A stretch of DNA of 64,000 nt from NCBI GenBank assembly GCA_963972065.1, contig CAXAVJ010000006.1, forward strand, positions 1 through 64,000. The letters are read 5' to 3'. The first letter of the stretch is position 1, and each line of letters opens with the position of its first letter. A program made the position numbers and the translations under genes. The DNA is from UBA1479 sp963972065. GTDB lineage: Bacteria; Pseudomonadota; Alphaproteobacteria; Rhodospirillales; Casp-alpha2. Positions 26,300 to 34,352 of the stretch are shown one piece after another. The notes under the pieces are model-generated. The model did no database searches and was not told the origin of the DNA. It saw only the letters and a program-made list of their open reading frames with translations.

Positions 26300-27260
26300 C
26301 GGCTCCCCCTTGGGGATCGCCCTGGGTGATCTTGCGGAACACTTCGTCCATATGGCCACGCTCCACGTACATTTCCTCGGGCGTCACGTTCCTGGACCGG
26401 AGCAAATCGCCGACCGGCAGGACGATGGATGCTCCCGCCTTGGGCCGGGCGCGGAACGCCGCCGTGCCATTGACCGGGTCGCCCAGCGCATCGACGCCCG
26501 CAACCTGATCCAGGGCCGCCAGCCCGGCCACGATGTCGGCGGCCTGATCGGCGGCCAGCTTGACCACCACCGCATTGTGGCGCGCGTCGCGGCACAGCAA
26601 CTGTTCCGGCGTGCCGTCGGCCAACAACTTGCCATGGGCGATGACCACGGCGCGGGTGCAGATGGCTTCGACCTCTTCCAGGATATGGGTCGAGATGACG
26701 ATGGCCTTGTTATGGGCCATGTCCTTGATCAGCGAGCGGACCTGATGTTTCTGATTGGGGTCGAGGCCGTCCGTCGGCTCGTCCATGATCAGGACTTCCG
26801 GGTCATGGAGAATCGCCTGGGCCAAGCCGACGCGGCGCTTGAAGCCCTTGGACAGGGTTTCCACCGGGCGATCGAACACCTCGTCCAATGTCGCCATCTC
26901 GCGCACCCGGTCGACCCGGCGGCCGATTTCGGCGCCGTTGAAGCCACGGATCTGGGCGATGAAGCGCAGGAACGAGGAAACCCGCATGTCGCCGTAGGTC
27001 GGCGCCCCTTCGGGCAGGTAACCGATCGCCGCCTTCACGGCCATGGGCTCGGTCACCACGTCGTGGCCCTGCACCCGGGCGGTGCCGCTGGTCGGCGTCA
27101 GATAGCCGCAGACCATCTTCATGGTCGTCGACTTGCCGGCGCCGTTGGGGCCGAGAAAGCCCAGCACCTCGCCCCGCCGCACGGCCATGGACACGGCGTC
27201 GACGGCGGTCAGGTCACCGAACCGTTTGGTCAAATTTTCAAGAACGATCATGTCAGACAT
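26292..27260 (-). CDS. ABC transporter ATP-binding protein (GldA-like)
   Basis: A 322-residue ATPase. Walker A is GPNGAGKST (about 39-47), the signature motif is the variant LSKGFKRRV instead of LSGGQ, and Walker B with the D-loop reads VLIMDEPTDGLDP; the switch His follows in ISTHILEEV. The 'SKGxxQR/RR' signature is typical of ABC-2/GldA-type ATPases. The extra C-terminal 80 residues are a regulatory domain. Start choice between ATGs at 27260 and 27251 is unresolved. It is first in the operon with permease, GldG-like and DUF4340 genes. Confidence 0.93.
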   Translation of the reverse strand: MSDMIVLENLTKRFGDLTAVDAVSMAVRRGEVLGFLGPNGAGKSTTMKMVCGYLTPTSGTARVQGHDVVTEPMAVKAAIGYLPEGAPTYGDMRVSSFLRFIAQIRGFNGAEIGRRVDRVREMATLDEVFDRPVETLSKGFKRRVGLAQAILHDPEVLIMDEPTDGLDPNQKHQVRSLIKDMAHNKAIVISTHILEEVEAICTRAVVIAHGKLLADGTPEQLLCRDARHNAVVVKLAADQAADIVAGLAALDQVAGVDALGDPVNGTAAFRARPKAGASIVLPVGDLLRSRNVTPEEMYVERGHMDEVFRKITQGDPQGGADA

Positions 27261-27412
27261 TGCGCGTCACCAACCCCCACTGGCGTGCGTGATCCCACGG
27301 GACGGGGACCGGCGCAATGATAATCGCGAATATGTCCGGAATGCGGCAAACGCAATTCACGGGTCTCTCTCCCTGCTTGTCCGGTTGTTGGCCAACCTTG
27401 AACGGCAAGGGA

Positions 27413-27440
27413 GATAGTCTGATTAATCGGGTATTTGCAA
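27413..27440 (-). promoter_or_regulatory. Candidate sigma70-type promoter for the Gld-like ABC operon
   Basis: On the minus strand TTGCAA (27440-27435) and ACTATC (27418-27413) are separated by 16 bases, 153 bp upstream of the ATPase start. The match is partial. It is the best candidate in the 212-bp gap between hemN and the operon, which otherwise holds no gene. Confidence 0.35.
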
Positions 27441-27472
27441 CCCTTTGGCGGGAAGATTTTTTGCCGGGCCGG

Positions 27473-28822
27473 TCACACTGCCTGGGAATGACGGGCCTGG
27501 GGGACCGTCCCCGGGGCCGGCAGATAGGCATCGAAGACCGCCGCCACCGCCCGCATCAGGGGCCGCGCGTCTTCGGGAACGGTGACCACCGCACCGTCGA
27601 CACGCACCAATCCGTCCGCCGCCATATCACGCAGGCGGACCAGTTCGGCGGCGAACGAGGCAGCGCCGCCGAAACGGTCGAGATCAACCGTCATATCGCA
27701 CATCAGGCGTTCGATGACCGCCCGGCGGCGGTGGTCGTCGGCGTCGATGGTGATGCCTCTCACCGTTGCCAACTGCCCGGCGGCGATGCGCCGGCGGTAG
27801 GTCCCTGTGTCCGGCGCGTTCTGGAAATAGCCGCCCGGAAGCTCACCGATGGCCGAGGCGCCCAGCCCCAACAGAACATTGGCCGTATCAGTGGTATAGC
27901 CCTGAAAATTGCGGCGCAAGCGGCCGGCGTCGAGGGCCTGGCACAGGCTGTCGTCCGGCAGTGCGAAATGATCAAGGCCGACCCGCCGGTAGCCGTTGCG
28001 CACCAGACGCAGAGCGGCGGCGGCGGCCTGATCGAACCGACCTTGCGCATCGGCCCGGGGCAGCCCGTCCAGCAGGCGTTGGTGGCTTTTCATCCAGGGC
28101 ACATGGGCATAGCCGAACAAGGCGATACGCTGGGCTTGCAGTTCCGCCGAGCGGTCAACGGTGCGCAGCACGTGATCGACGGTTTGCAGGGGCAGGCCGT
28201 ACATGAGGTCAAGGTTGATGCGGTCGATGCCGGCCGCGCGCAAAAGATCGACGGCGCGGCGCACGACCGCGAACGGCTGCTCCCGGTTGATCGCCCGCTG
28301 GACCCGTTCGTTCAGGTCCTGGACCCCGATGCTGACACGGGTCACGCCCGCCGCCGCCATGGCTTCAGCCATGTCATGGGTCAGCAGGCGGGGATCGATC
28401 TCGACCGCCGTCTCGGTCTGCGGGCCGAAGCGAAAGGCGGCCTGCAGATGGTCCATCACGGCGCGAAAGTCTCCCGCGCCCAGGATATTGGGTGTGCCGC
28501 CACCGAAATGAACATGCGATACGGCGGGCGGATTGCCCAAAGCCGCCGCGACCAGATCGATTTCCGCCCTAAGGTCATCAACATAGGCGGCGATGGGGGC
28601 GTATCGGCGGGTGATCTTGGTGGTGCAGCCGCAATAGGTGCAGAGTTCGCGGCAATAGGGGATGTGAAGGTAGATCGACACGGGGCCGTCGGCGGGCGTC
28701 AGCCCGGCGAGACCGTCCGCATAATCCGCGGGACCGATGCCGTCCCGGAAATGCGGCGCGGTCGGATAACTGGTATAGCGCGGCACGGGTCCGCCGTAAG
28801 TGTCGAGCAAATGCGGCCCCAT
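27473..28822 (-). CDS. hemN: Oxygen-independent coproporphyrinogen III oxidase
   Basis: A 449-residue radical SAM enzyme that decarboxylates coproporphyrinogen III to protoporphyrinogen IX without oxygen. The cluster motif is C57xxxC61xxC64xC66 (CRELCTYCGC), of which the first three Cys hold the 4Fe-4S cluster. Further landmarks are HVHFGGGTPN, EIDPRLLTHDM, SIGVQDLNERVQRAINREQ and the N-terminal PRYTSYPTAPHF, which mark true HemN rather than HemW. Length fits the family (about 450). A GAAGGGA ribosome site precedes the ATG. A perfect FNR-type box 64 bp upstream indicates induction under low oxygen. Confidence 0.95.
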   Translation of the reverse strand: MGPHLLDTYGGPVPRYTSYPTAPHFRDGIGPADYADGLAGLTPADGPVSIYLHIPYCRELCTYCGCTTKITRRYAPIAAYVDDLRAEIDLVAAALGNPPAVSHVHFGGGTPNILGAGDFRAVMDHLQAAFRFGPQTETAVEIDPRLLTHDMAEAMAAAGVTRVSIGVQDLNERVQRAINREQPFAVVRRAVDLLRAAGIDRINLDLMYGLPLQTVDHVLRTVDRSAELQAQRIALFGYAHVPWMKSHQRLLDGLPRADAQGRFDQAAAAALRLVRNGYRRVGLDHFALPDDSLCQALDAGRLRRNFQGYTTDTANVLLGLGASAIGELPGGYFQNAPDTGTYRRRIAAGQLATVRGITIDADDHRRRAVIERLMCDMTVDLDRFGGAASFAAELVRLRDMAADGLVRVDGAVVTVPEDARPLMRAVAAVFDAYLPAPGTVPQARHSQAV

Positions 28823-28885
28823 AGCCCCGGTCCCTTCGCATGGTCATTGGCACCGGGATTTAAGGGCGGCGGCGGGGCCCCTGCA

Positions 28886-28899
28886 TTGACATGGGTCAA
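28886..28899. promoter_or_regulatory. FNR/FixK/Anr-type binding box upstream of hemN
   Basis: TTGAC-ATGG-GTCAA is a perfect inverted repeat fitting the consensus TTGAY-N4-RTCAA. It ends 63 bases before the hemN start codon, a suitable distance for an activator site near -40. hemN is a known target of FNR-type regulators in alphaproteobacteria. Confidence 0.8.
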
Positions 28900-28918
28900 G
28901 AGTGCCCGCGACGAAGGA

Positions 28919-29740
28919 TCAGCGGACCGCGTTGACCCGCCAGTCATAGGCATGGCCGTCGATTTCCGTGCGCCCGGCCAGACGCGCCTTCAGGTCCGGC
29001 CCGGCGTATTGCGCCAGATGCGCCAGCACACCCGCCTCCGCGCCGCCGAAATCATCGATGAACCAGTCGTAGATCTTGGACACGATTAGCCTGCCGTCGC
29101 CGTCGATGCGCGCGCCGCGCGGGCTGTTGACGTAGGTTTCCGCCGCCACGGTCAGCATGCGGTCCACGGTGTCGCCCGTGAAGGGCCGGGGCGCCAGATC
29201 GGGACAGCCAATGGACGCGCAATTGACCGCGTAGTGGATGCGGGGGTCCTGCCAGATCGGGCGCAGGATGCGGTGTTCGATATCGTCGAGGGCGATCTTC
29301 TCGCCCGCTACCACGGTCAGTTTCTTGCCCCAGGGGCCGTCGGAAAACAGGCCCGGCGAGATGTCGATGTCGCGGATCGAGGTGACCGGCCAATGGTCGA
29401 GCACCACCTTCACCGTAAGGGCGTTATAGAGGTTGATCCAGAACGCCATTTGTTCCTCCCGGTTCAGGCCGGAGACCGCGACCGTCCCCATCTCCGCGAC
29501 ATAGGCCGCGAGGTCCGCATGGTCGGCCGCCGTGACGCGGGCGTAGTCGACCCGATTGCCCCCCCGAGGCTCGATGCGCAGGTAATGGGCGAGGAAACGG
29601 CCCCAGGTGCTATGATCGACACGTGCCGTCGATGCCGGGTCGTGGGCCTGCCAGCGGTCCCATAATTCAGCCTTGGGCCCGCCAGCCAACGCGGGCGTGG
29701 CAAGCACGGCGACAAGCAAAAAGACGGCGGCGCGGATCAT
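28919..29740 (-). CDS. Secreted DUF547-domain protein
   Basis: A 273-residue protein with a signal peptide (MIRAAVFLLVAVLATPALAG, cleavage after ALA). The DUF547 core is clear: EEQMAFWINLYNALTVKVVL, IEHRILRPIWQDPRIHYAVN, CASIGCPDLAPRPF and SKIYDWFIDDFGG. The conserved Cys and His in HYAVNCAS suggest a papain-like or ligand-binding site, but activity has not been assigned to the family as far as I know. The start region lies inside one copy of a 29-bp tandem repeat; a longer in-frame start at 29827 would bury the signal peptide and is less likely. It is divergent from the DAHP synthase gene. Confidence 0.85.
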   Translation of the reverse strand: MIRAAVFLLVAVLATPALAGGPKAELWDRWQAHDPASTARVDHSTWGRFLAHYLRIEPRGGNRVDYARVTAADHADLAAYVAEMGTVAVSGLNREEQMAFWINLYNALTVKVVLDHWPVTSIRDIDISPGLFSDGPWGKKLTVVAGEKIALDDIEHRILRPIWQDPRIHYAVNCASIGCPDLAPRPFTGDTVDRMLTVAAETYVNSPRGARIDGDGRLIVSKIYDWFIDDFGGAEAGVLAHLAQYAGPDLKARLAGRTEIDGHAYDWRVNAVR

Positions 29741-29793
29741 CGGCAAGGTCCTGAACAGCAGGGAATCATCGGCAAGGTCCTGAACAGCAGGGA
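29736..29793. repeat. Exact 29-bp tandem duplication covering the DUF547 start codon
   Basis: Bases 29736-29764 and 29765-29793 are identical and adjacent. The unit holds the ribosome-binding stretch and ATG of the DUF547 gene, so a second copy of the start site lies 29 bp upstream. Translation from that copy gives a ten-residue peptide (MIPCCSGPCR) whose TGA overlaps the real ATG (ATGA). Confidence 0.9.
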
Positions 29794-30002
29794 ACGGCAT
29801 CGGCGTCATAGATAGGATAATCAGCATGCAAGCGCCCTACACAGCCGTTCACATCCCCGTCACCGGCCCGCGGATGCACGGTCACGGGACGGAAATCGCC
29901 CTTTAACGCCGGTTTAACTGGAAATCCGCGACGATGCCCCTTATATCGGGTCGTTAAATACCCTGGGAAAACGAACATCTTAAGCCTTTGAAGAGGTGCC
30001 TT

Positions 30003-31385
30003 ATGGCGATCAAATGGACGCCCGACTCCTGGCGTGGCAAGCCGATCCTTCAGGTTCCGGAATATCCGGACGCGAAGGCCCTGGAATCCGTGGAAGCGCA
30101 GATGAAGCGCCGCCCGCCGCTGGTTTTTGCCGGCGAGGCGCGCTCGCTGAAGAAATCCCTGGCCCAAGTGGCCGAGGGCGAAGCCTTTCTGCTGCAGGGC
30201 GGTGATTGCGCCGAAAGCTTCGCCGAGTTCCACCCGGACAACATCCGCGACACCTTCCGCGTGCTGCTGCAGATGGCGGTCGTGCTGACCTTCGGCGCGG
30301 CCCTGCCGGTGATCAAGGTCGGCCGCATGGCCGGGCAGTTCGCCAAGCCGCGCTCGGCCCCCACGGAAGTCATCGACGGCGTGGAACTGCCGTCCTACCG
30401 GGGCGACATGGTCAACGGCATGGAGTTCACACCGGAATCCCGCATTCCCGATCCAGAGCGCCTGATGCAGGTCTACAACCAGTCCGCATCGACCCTGAAC
30501 CTGCTGCGCGCCTTCGCCCAGGGCGGCTATGCCGACCTGCACAAGGTCCATCAGTGGAACCTGGGCTTCGTCGCGGACTCGGCCGAAGGCGAAAAGTACG
30601 CCGACATGGCCGACCGCCTGGACGAAACGCTCGGCTTCATGGCCGCCTGCGGCCTGACGTCCGAGACCACGCCGCAGATCCGCGAAACGGATTTCTACAC
30701 GTCCCACGAGGCGCTTTTGCTGTGGTACGAACAGGCCCTGACGCGCATCGACAGCACCACGGGCGATTGGTACGACACATCGGCCCATATGCTGTGGATC
30801 GGCGACCGCACCCGCGATCCCGACGGCGCCCATGTGGAATTCATGCGCGGCATCAACAACCCGATCGCCTTCAAGGCCGGCCCGTCCCTCGACCCGGACG
30901 AAATGATCCGCCTGATCGACCTGCTGAACCCGAAGAACGAGCCCGGGCGCATCACCATCATCGCCCGCATGGGTTCCGACAAGATCGCCCAGGGCCTGCC
31001 GCCCCTGGTGCGCAAGGTGAAATCCGAGGGCCGCAAGGTCGTGTGGGTCACCGACCCCATGCACGGCAACGTCATCAAGGCGTCCAGCGGCTACAAGACC
31101 CGGCCGTTCGACCGCATCCTGTCGGAAGTGCGCGACTTCTTCGCCGTGCATCAGGCCGAAGGCACCCATGCCGGCGGCGTGCACCTGGAAATGACCGGCC
31201 AGGACGTGACCGAATGCACGGGCGGGGCGCAGGCGATCACCGACACGGATCTCAGCGACCGTTACCACACCCATTGCGATCCCCGGCTGAACGCCCGTCA
31301 GGCGCTGGAACTGGCGTTCCTGGTGGCGGAAATGCTGAAGGACGCACGCACGCCGAAACTGAAACAGGCCGCCCTGCCGTCATAA
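30003..31385 (+). CDS. aroF: Class II 3-deoxy-7-phosphoheptulonate (DAHP) synthase
   Basis: A 460-residue plant-type (class II) enzyme that condenses phosphoenolpyruvate and erythrose 4-phosphate, the first step of aromatic amino acid synthesis. Landmarks: FLLQGGDCAESF with the metal-binding Cys, VIKVGRMAGQFAKPRS, SHEALLLWYEQALTR, HMLWIGDRTR, GINNPIAFKAGPS, WVTDPMHGN and GGVHLEMTGQDVTECTGG. The ATG at 30003 follows an AGAGGTG ribosome site; a TTG five codons upstream was not chosen. The long N-terminal extension used for feedback control in mycobacteria is absent. The gene begins a plus-strand run with the NAD genes and cysS. The symbol is generic for DAHP synthase. Confidence 0.94.
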   Translation: MAIKWTPDSWRGKPILQVPEYPDAKALESVEAQMKRRPPLVFAGEARSLKKSLAQVAEGEAFLLQGGDCAESFAEFHPDNIRDTFRVLLQMAVVLTFGAALPVIKVGRMAGQFAKPRSAPTEVIDGVELPSYRGDMVNGMEFTPESRIPDPERLMQVYNQSASTLNLLRAFAQGGYADLHKVHQWNLGFVADSAEGEKYADMADRLDETLGFMAACGLTSETTPQIRETDFYTSHEALLLWYEQALTRIDSTTGDWYDTSAHMLWIGDRTRDPDGAHVEFMRGINNPIAFKAGPSLDPDEMIRLIDLLNPKNEPGRITIIARMGSDKIAQGLPPLVRKVKSEGRKVVWVTDPMHGNVIKASSGYKTRPFDRILSEVRDFFAVHQAEGTHAGGVHLEMTGQDVTECTGGAQAITDTDLSDRYHTHCDPRLNARQALELAFLVAEMLKDARTPKLKQAALPS

Positions 31386-31421
31386 GCAGGCCCGGCCGGC
31401 GGCGCGGTGGGGAGACGTTCC

Positions 31422-32597
31422 ATGGACAGCCCGCCCGACGATAGGGATTCGCCGGCCGATGCGGCCGCCCGGTTCGAGGACCAGATCACCCGCTGGGCCG
31501 ACCACTATTTCCTGCGCACCAAGGAAACCGTGCGCCGCTTTGGCGACACCCAGGTCACCTATGCGCTGTTCATGCGCCGGCCCGTGGTGTTCGCGCCGCG
31601 CATCGCGCTGGACTGGCTAACGCAAGCCGCCCGCGCCCGGTCGACCGATTTCAAGGTCGAGCCCAATTTCACCGAGGGCCAATGGGTCGGCGCCGGCGAA
31701 CCCCTGATGTATGTGACCGGTTCGCTTGAACATCTGGTCGATCTGGAAACCCTGCTGTTGCAGAAACTGGGGGCCTGCTGCGTCGCCGCCAACAACGCCT
31801 ACGTCATGTGCGCGACCCTGCCCAAGGTCGCCTTCATGGCCATGGACGCGCGCCATTGCGCCGGCACGGAAATGGCCGACCAGATGGCCTATGCATGCTC
31901 CGTCGGATCGCAGGCCGCGCGGGAACAGGCGGGGGCCAAGGGCTTCATCGGCAACGCGACCAAGGCCACCGCCCATCACTTCGGCAACGCGGACGGCATG
32001 GGCACCATGCCCCACGCCATGATCGGCTATGCGGGATCGACGCTGCGGGCGGCGGAAATGTACGCGGAGACCTTTCCGGGTGAGCCGATGACCGTGCTGG
32101 CCGACTATTTCGGGGCCGAGATTACGGACGCGCTGGCCGTCTGCGCCCGCTTTCCGGACCTCGTCTCAAACGGCAAGCTGGCGTTCCGCCTCGACACCCA
32201 CGGCGGGCGCTACATGGAAGGGCTCGACCCCCAGGAAAGCTATGCCGTGCTGGAACGCCACGTGCCCTTGGCCGTGCGCCGCTACCGCAACGAAAAGGAA
32301 CTGCGCTATCTGACCGGCACAGGCGTGTCGGCGGCCGCCATCTTCCTGTTCCGCGAACGGCTCGACGCCGCCGGATATGACAAGGTGAAGATCGTCTGTT
32401 CATCGGGCTTCGATGTGGAGAAATGCAAGGTCATGGCCGACGTCGAGGCCCCCATCGACGTGGTCGGCACGGGATCGTACCTGCCGTCGAACTGGAGCGA
32501 AACCTACGCCACCGCCGACATCATCGCCTATGACGGCAAGCCGCGCGTGAAATTGGGCCGGGAGTTCCTTCTCCAGCGCCCCGGAAAGGACAAGTAA
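31422..32597 (+). CDS. pncB: Nicotinate phosphoribosyltransferase
   Basis: A 391-residue cytoplasmic enzyme making nicotinate mononucleotide from nicotinate and PRPP in NAD salvage. The family is recognisable from an N-terminal ADHYFLRTK, YVTGSLEHLVDLETLLLQKL, DARHCAGTEMADQMAYA, HAMIGYAGSTLRAAEMY and VDVVGTGSYLPSNW, the last providing phosphate binding. The ATG at 31422 has GGGGAG seven bases upstream; GTG at 31407 is a weaker alternative. It lies 36 bp after the DAHP synthase gene and shortly before nadE, so both main NAD-forming inputs are encoded here. Confidence 0.9.
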   Translation: MDSPPDDRDSPADAAARFEDQITRWADHYFLRTKETVRRFGDTQVTYALFMRRPVVFAPRIALDWLTQAARARSTDFKVEPNFTEGQWVGAGEPLMYVTGSLEHLVDLETLLLQKLGACCVAANNAYVMCATLPKVAFMAMDARHCAGTEMADQMAYACSVGSQAAREQAGAKGFIGNATKATAHHFGNADGMGTMPHAMIGYAGSTLRAAEMYAETFPGEPMTVLADYFGAEITDALAVCARFPDLVSNGKLAFRLDTHGGRYMEGLDPQESYAVLERHVPLAVRRYRNEKELRYLTGTGVSAAAIFLFRERLDAAGYDKVKIVCSSGFDVEKCKVMADVEAPIDVVGTGSYLPSNWSETYATADIIAYDGKPRVKLGREFLLQRPGKDK

Positions 32598-32690
32598 CCG
32601 GCCTGATATCGCGCCGGTTTCGTTGACAGGGGAAGGGTCCGTGCCTACCCTGCCGCCGCCTGACCGACCCCTTCTGACCCCTTGGATTCC

Positions 32691-34352
32691 ATGACCGAAA
32701 CCCTGGCCATCGCCATTGCCCAGATCAACCCGACCGTCGGCGACGTCGCGGGCAACCTTGCGCTTGTCCGGGATGCCCGGGCCGAGGCCGCCAAGCTGGG
32801 CGCCGATCTGGTGGTCACGGGGGAATTGGCGCTGTGCGGTTATCCGCCGGAAGACCTGGTTCTCAAGCGCTCGTTCCAAGATCGCATCGAAGACGCCGTG
32901 AAGACGCTGGCCGCCGAAACCGATGACGGCGGCCCGGCCGTGCTGACCGGCGCTCCCTGGCGCGACGGCGGCAAGCTGTACAACGCGGCCCTGCTGCTTG
33001 ATGGCGGTGAGGTTCAGGTCGTGCGGCTCAAGCACGAATTGCCCAATTACGGGGTGTTCGACGAAAAGCGCCTGTTCCAGCAAGGCCCCCTGCCCGGCCC
33101 GGTGCCGTTCCGGGGGGCGCGGCTGGGTGTCATGGTCTGCGAGGACATGTGGTTCGAGGACGTGACCGAATGCCTGGACGAGAGCGGGGCCGAGATGCTG
33201 ATCGTCCTCAACGGATCGCCCTATGACGTGGAGAAGGGCGACCAGCGCCTGAGCTATGCGGTCAGCCGCGTGAAGGAATCGGGCCTGCCGCTGCTCTACG
33301 CCAATCTGGTCGGCGGGCAGGACGAACTGGTGTTCGACGGCGGCTCCTTCGTGTTGGATGCGGATTGCGCCCTGACCGCCAAGATGCCCTGCTGGCAGAG
33401 TGCGGTGACCCTGACCACCTGGACCCGCGACGGCGAGGCCTTCCGGCCCGAGCCGGCGGAGATCGTCCCCGCCCCCGACGACACGGAATCCATCTACCGC
33501 GCCATGGTGCTGGGGCTGCGCGATTACGTGAACAAGAACGGCTTTCCCGGCGTGGTCCTGGGCCTATCGGGCGGGGTCGACAGTGCCCTTTCCGCCGCCG
33601 TCGCCGTGGATGCGCTGGGCGCCGACCGGGTCCTGACGGTGATGATGCCCTCGCCCTATACCTCCGCCGACAGCCTGGAGGACGCCACCGAGGCGGCGAC
33701 CCTCATGGGCACCCGGCTGGAAAGCGTGCCGATCCAACCCGCCATGGACGCCTTCGACGCCATGCTGGCCCCCCTGTTCGAAGGCCGCGACCGCGACATC
33801 ACGGAAGAAAACATCCAGGCCCGCACGCGGGGCCTGCTGCTGATGGCGCTTTCCAACAAGTTCGGCCATATGCTGTTGACCACGGGCAACAAGTCGGAAA
33901 TGTCGGTCGGCTACGCCACCATCTACGGTGATATGAACGGCGGCTATTCGGTGCTGAAGGACGTCTACAAGACGACCGTGTTCAAGCTCTGCCATTGGCG
34001 CAACCAACATTGCCCGGATGACTTCCTAGGGCCGAAGGGCCGCGCCATCCCCGAGCGCACCATTACCAAGCCGCCCAGTGCCGAACTGCGCCCCGACCAG
34101 ACGGATCAGGACTCACTCCCGCCCTATGAAGACCTGGACGCCATCCTGATGTGCCTGGTGGAGAAGGAAATGGGCTTCGACGCCACCGTGGCGGAAGGCT
34201 TCGACGCCGACGTGGTGCGCCGCATCTGGGTCTTGCTCGACCGTGCCGAATACAAACGCCGTCAGGCCCCGCCGGGGGTCAAGATCACCGGCCGCGCCTT
34301 CGGCCGCGACCGCCGCTATCCCATCACCAACGGATTTACAAAGCAGTTCTGA
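32691..34352 (+). CDS. nadE: Glutamine-dependent NAD+ synthetase
   Basis: A 553-residue two-domain enzyme. The N-terminal nitrilase-like glutaminase (about 1-260) has the triad E45, K114 (LKHELPNYGVFDEKR) and C150 (MVCEDMWFED). The C-terminal synthetase domain carries the ATP pyrophosphatase loop LSGGVDSAL (S293-S298), LLTTGNKSEMSVGYATIYGD and the Lys-rich C-terminal KITGRAFGRDRRYP. It converts deamido-NAD to NAD using glutamine. The ATG at 32691 is preferred to an upstream TTG. Its stop overlaps the cysS start by one base (TGATG). Confidence 0.96.
   Translation: MTETLAIAIAQINPTVGDVAGNLALVRDARAEAAKLGADLVVTGELALCGYPPEDLVLKRSFQDRIEDAVKTLAAETDDGGPAVLTGAPWRDGGKLYNAALLLDGGEVQVVRLKHELPNYGVFDEKRLFQQGPLPGPVPFRGARLGVMVCEDMWFEDVTECLDESGAEMLIVLNGSPYDVEKGDQRLSYAVSRVKESGLPLLYANLVGGQDELVFDGGSFVLDADCALTAKMPCWQSAVTLTTWTRDGEAFRPEPAEIVPAPDDTESIYRAMVLGLRDYVNKNGFPGVVLGLSGGVDSALSAAVAVDALGADRVLTVMMPSPYTSADSLEDATEAATLMGTRLESVPIQPAMDAFDAMLAPLFEGRDRDITEENIQARTRGLLLMALSNKFGHMLLTTGNKSEMSVGYATIYGDMNGGYSVLKDVYKTTVFKLCHWRNQHCPDDFLGPKGRAIPERTITKPPSAELRPDQTDQDSLPPYEDLDAILMCLVEKEMGFDATVAEGFDADVVRRIWVLLDRAEYKRRQAPPGVKITGRAFGRDRRYPITNGFTKQF

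Noticed and set aside
29766..31274. Open minus-strand frame of 502 codons opposite DAHP synthase
   Set aside because: Antisense to a clear class II DAHP synthase; composition typical of shadow frames.
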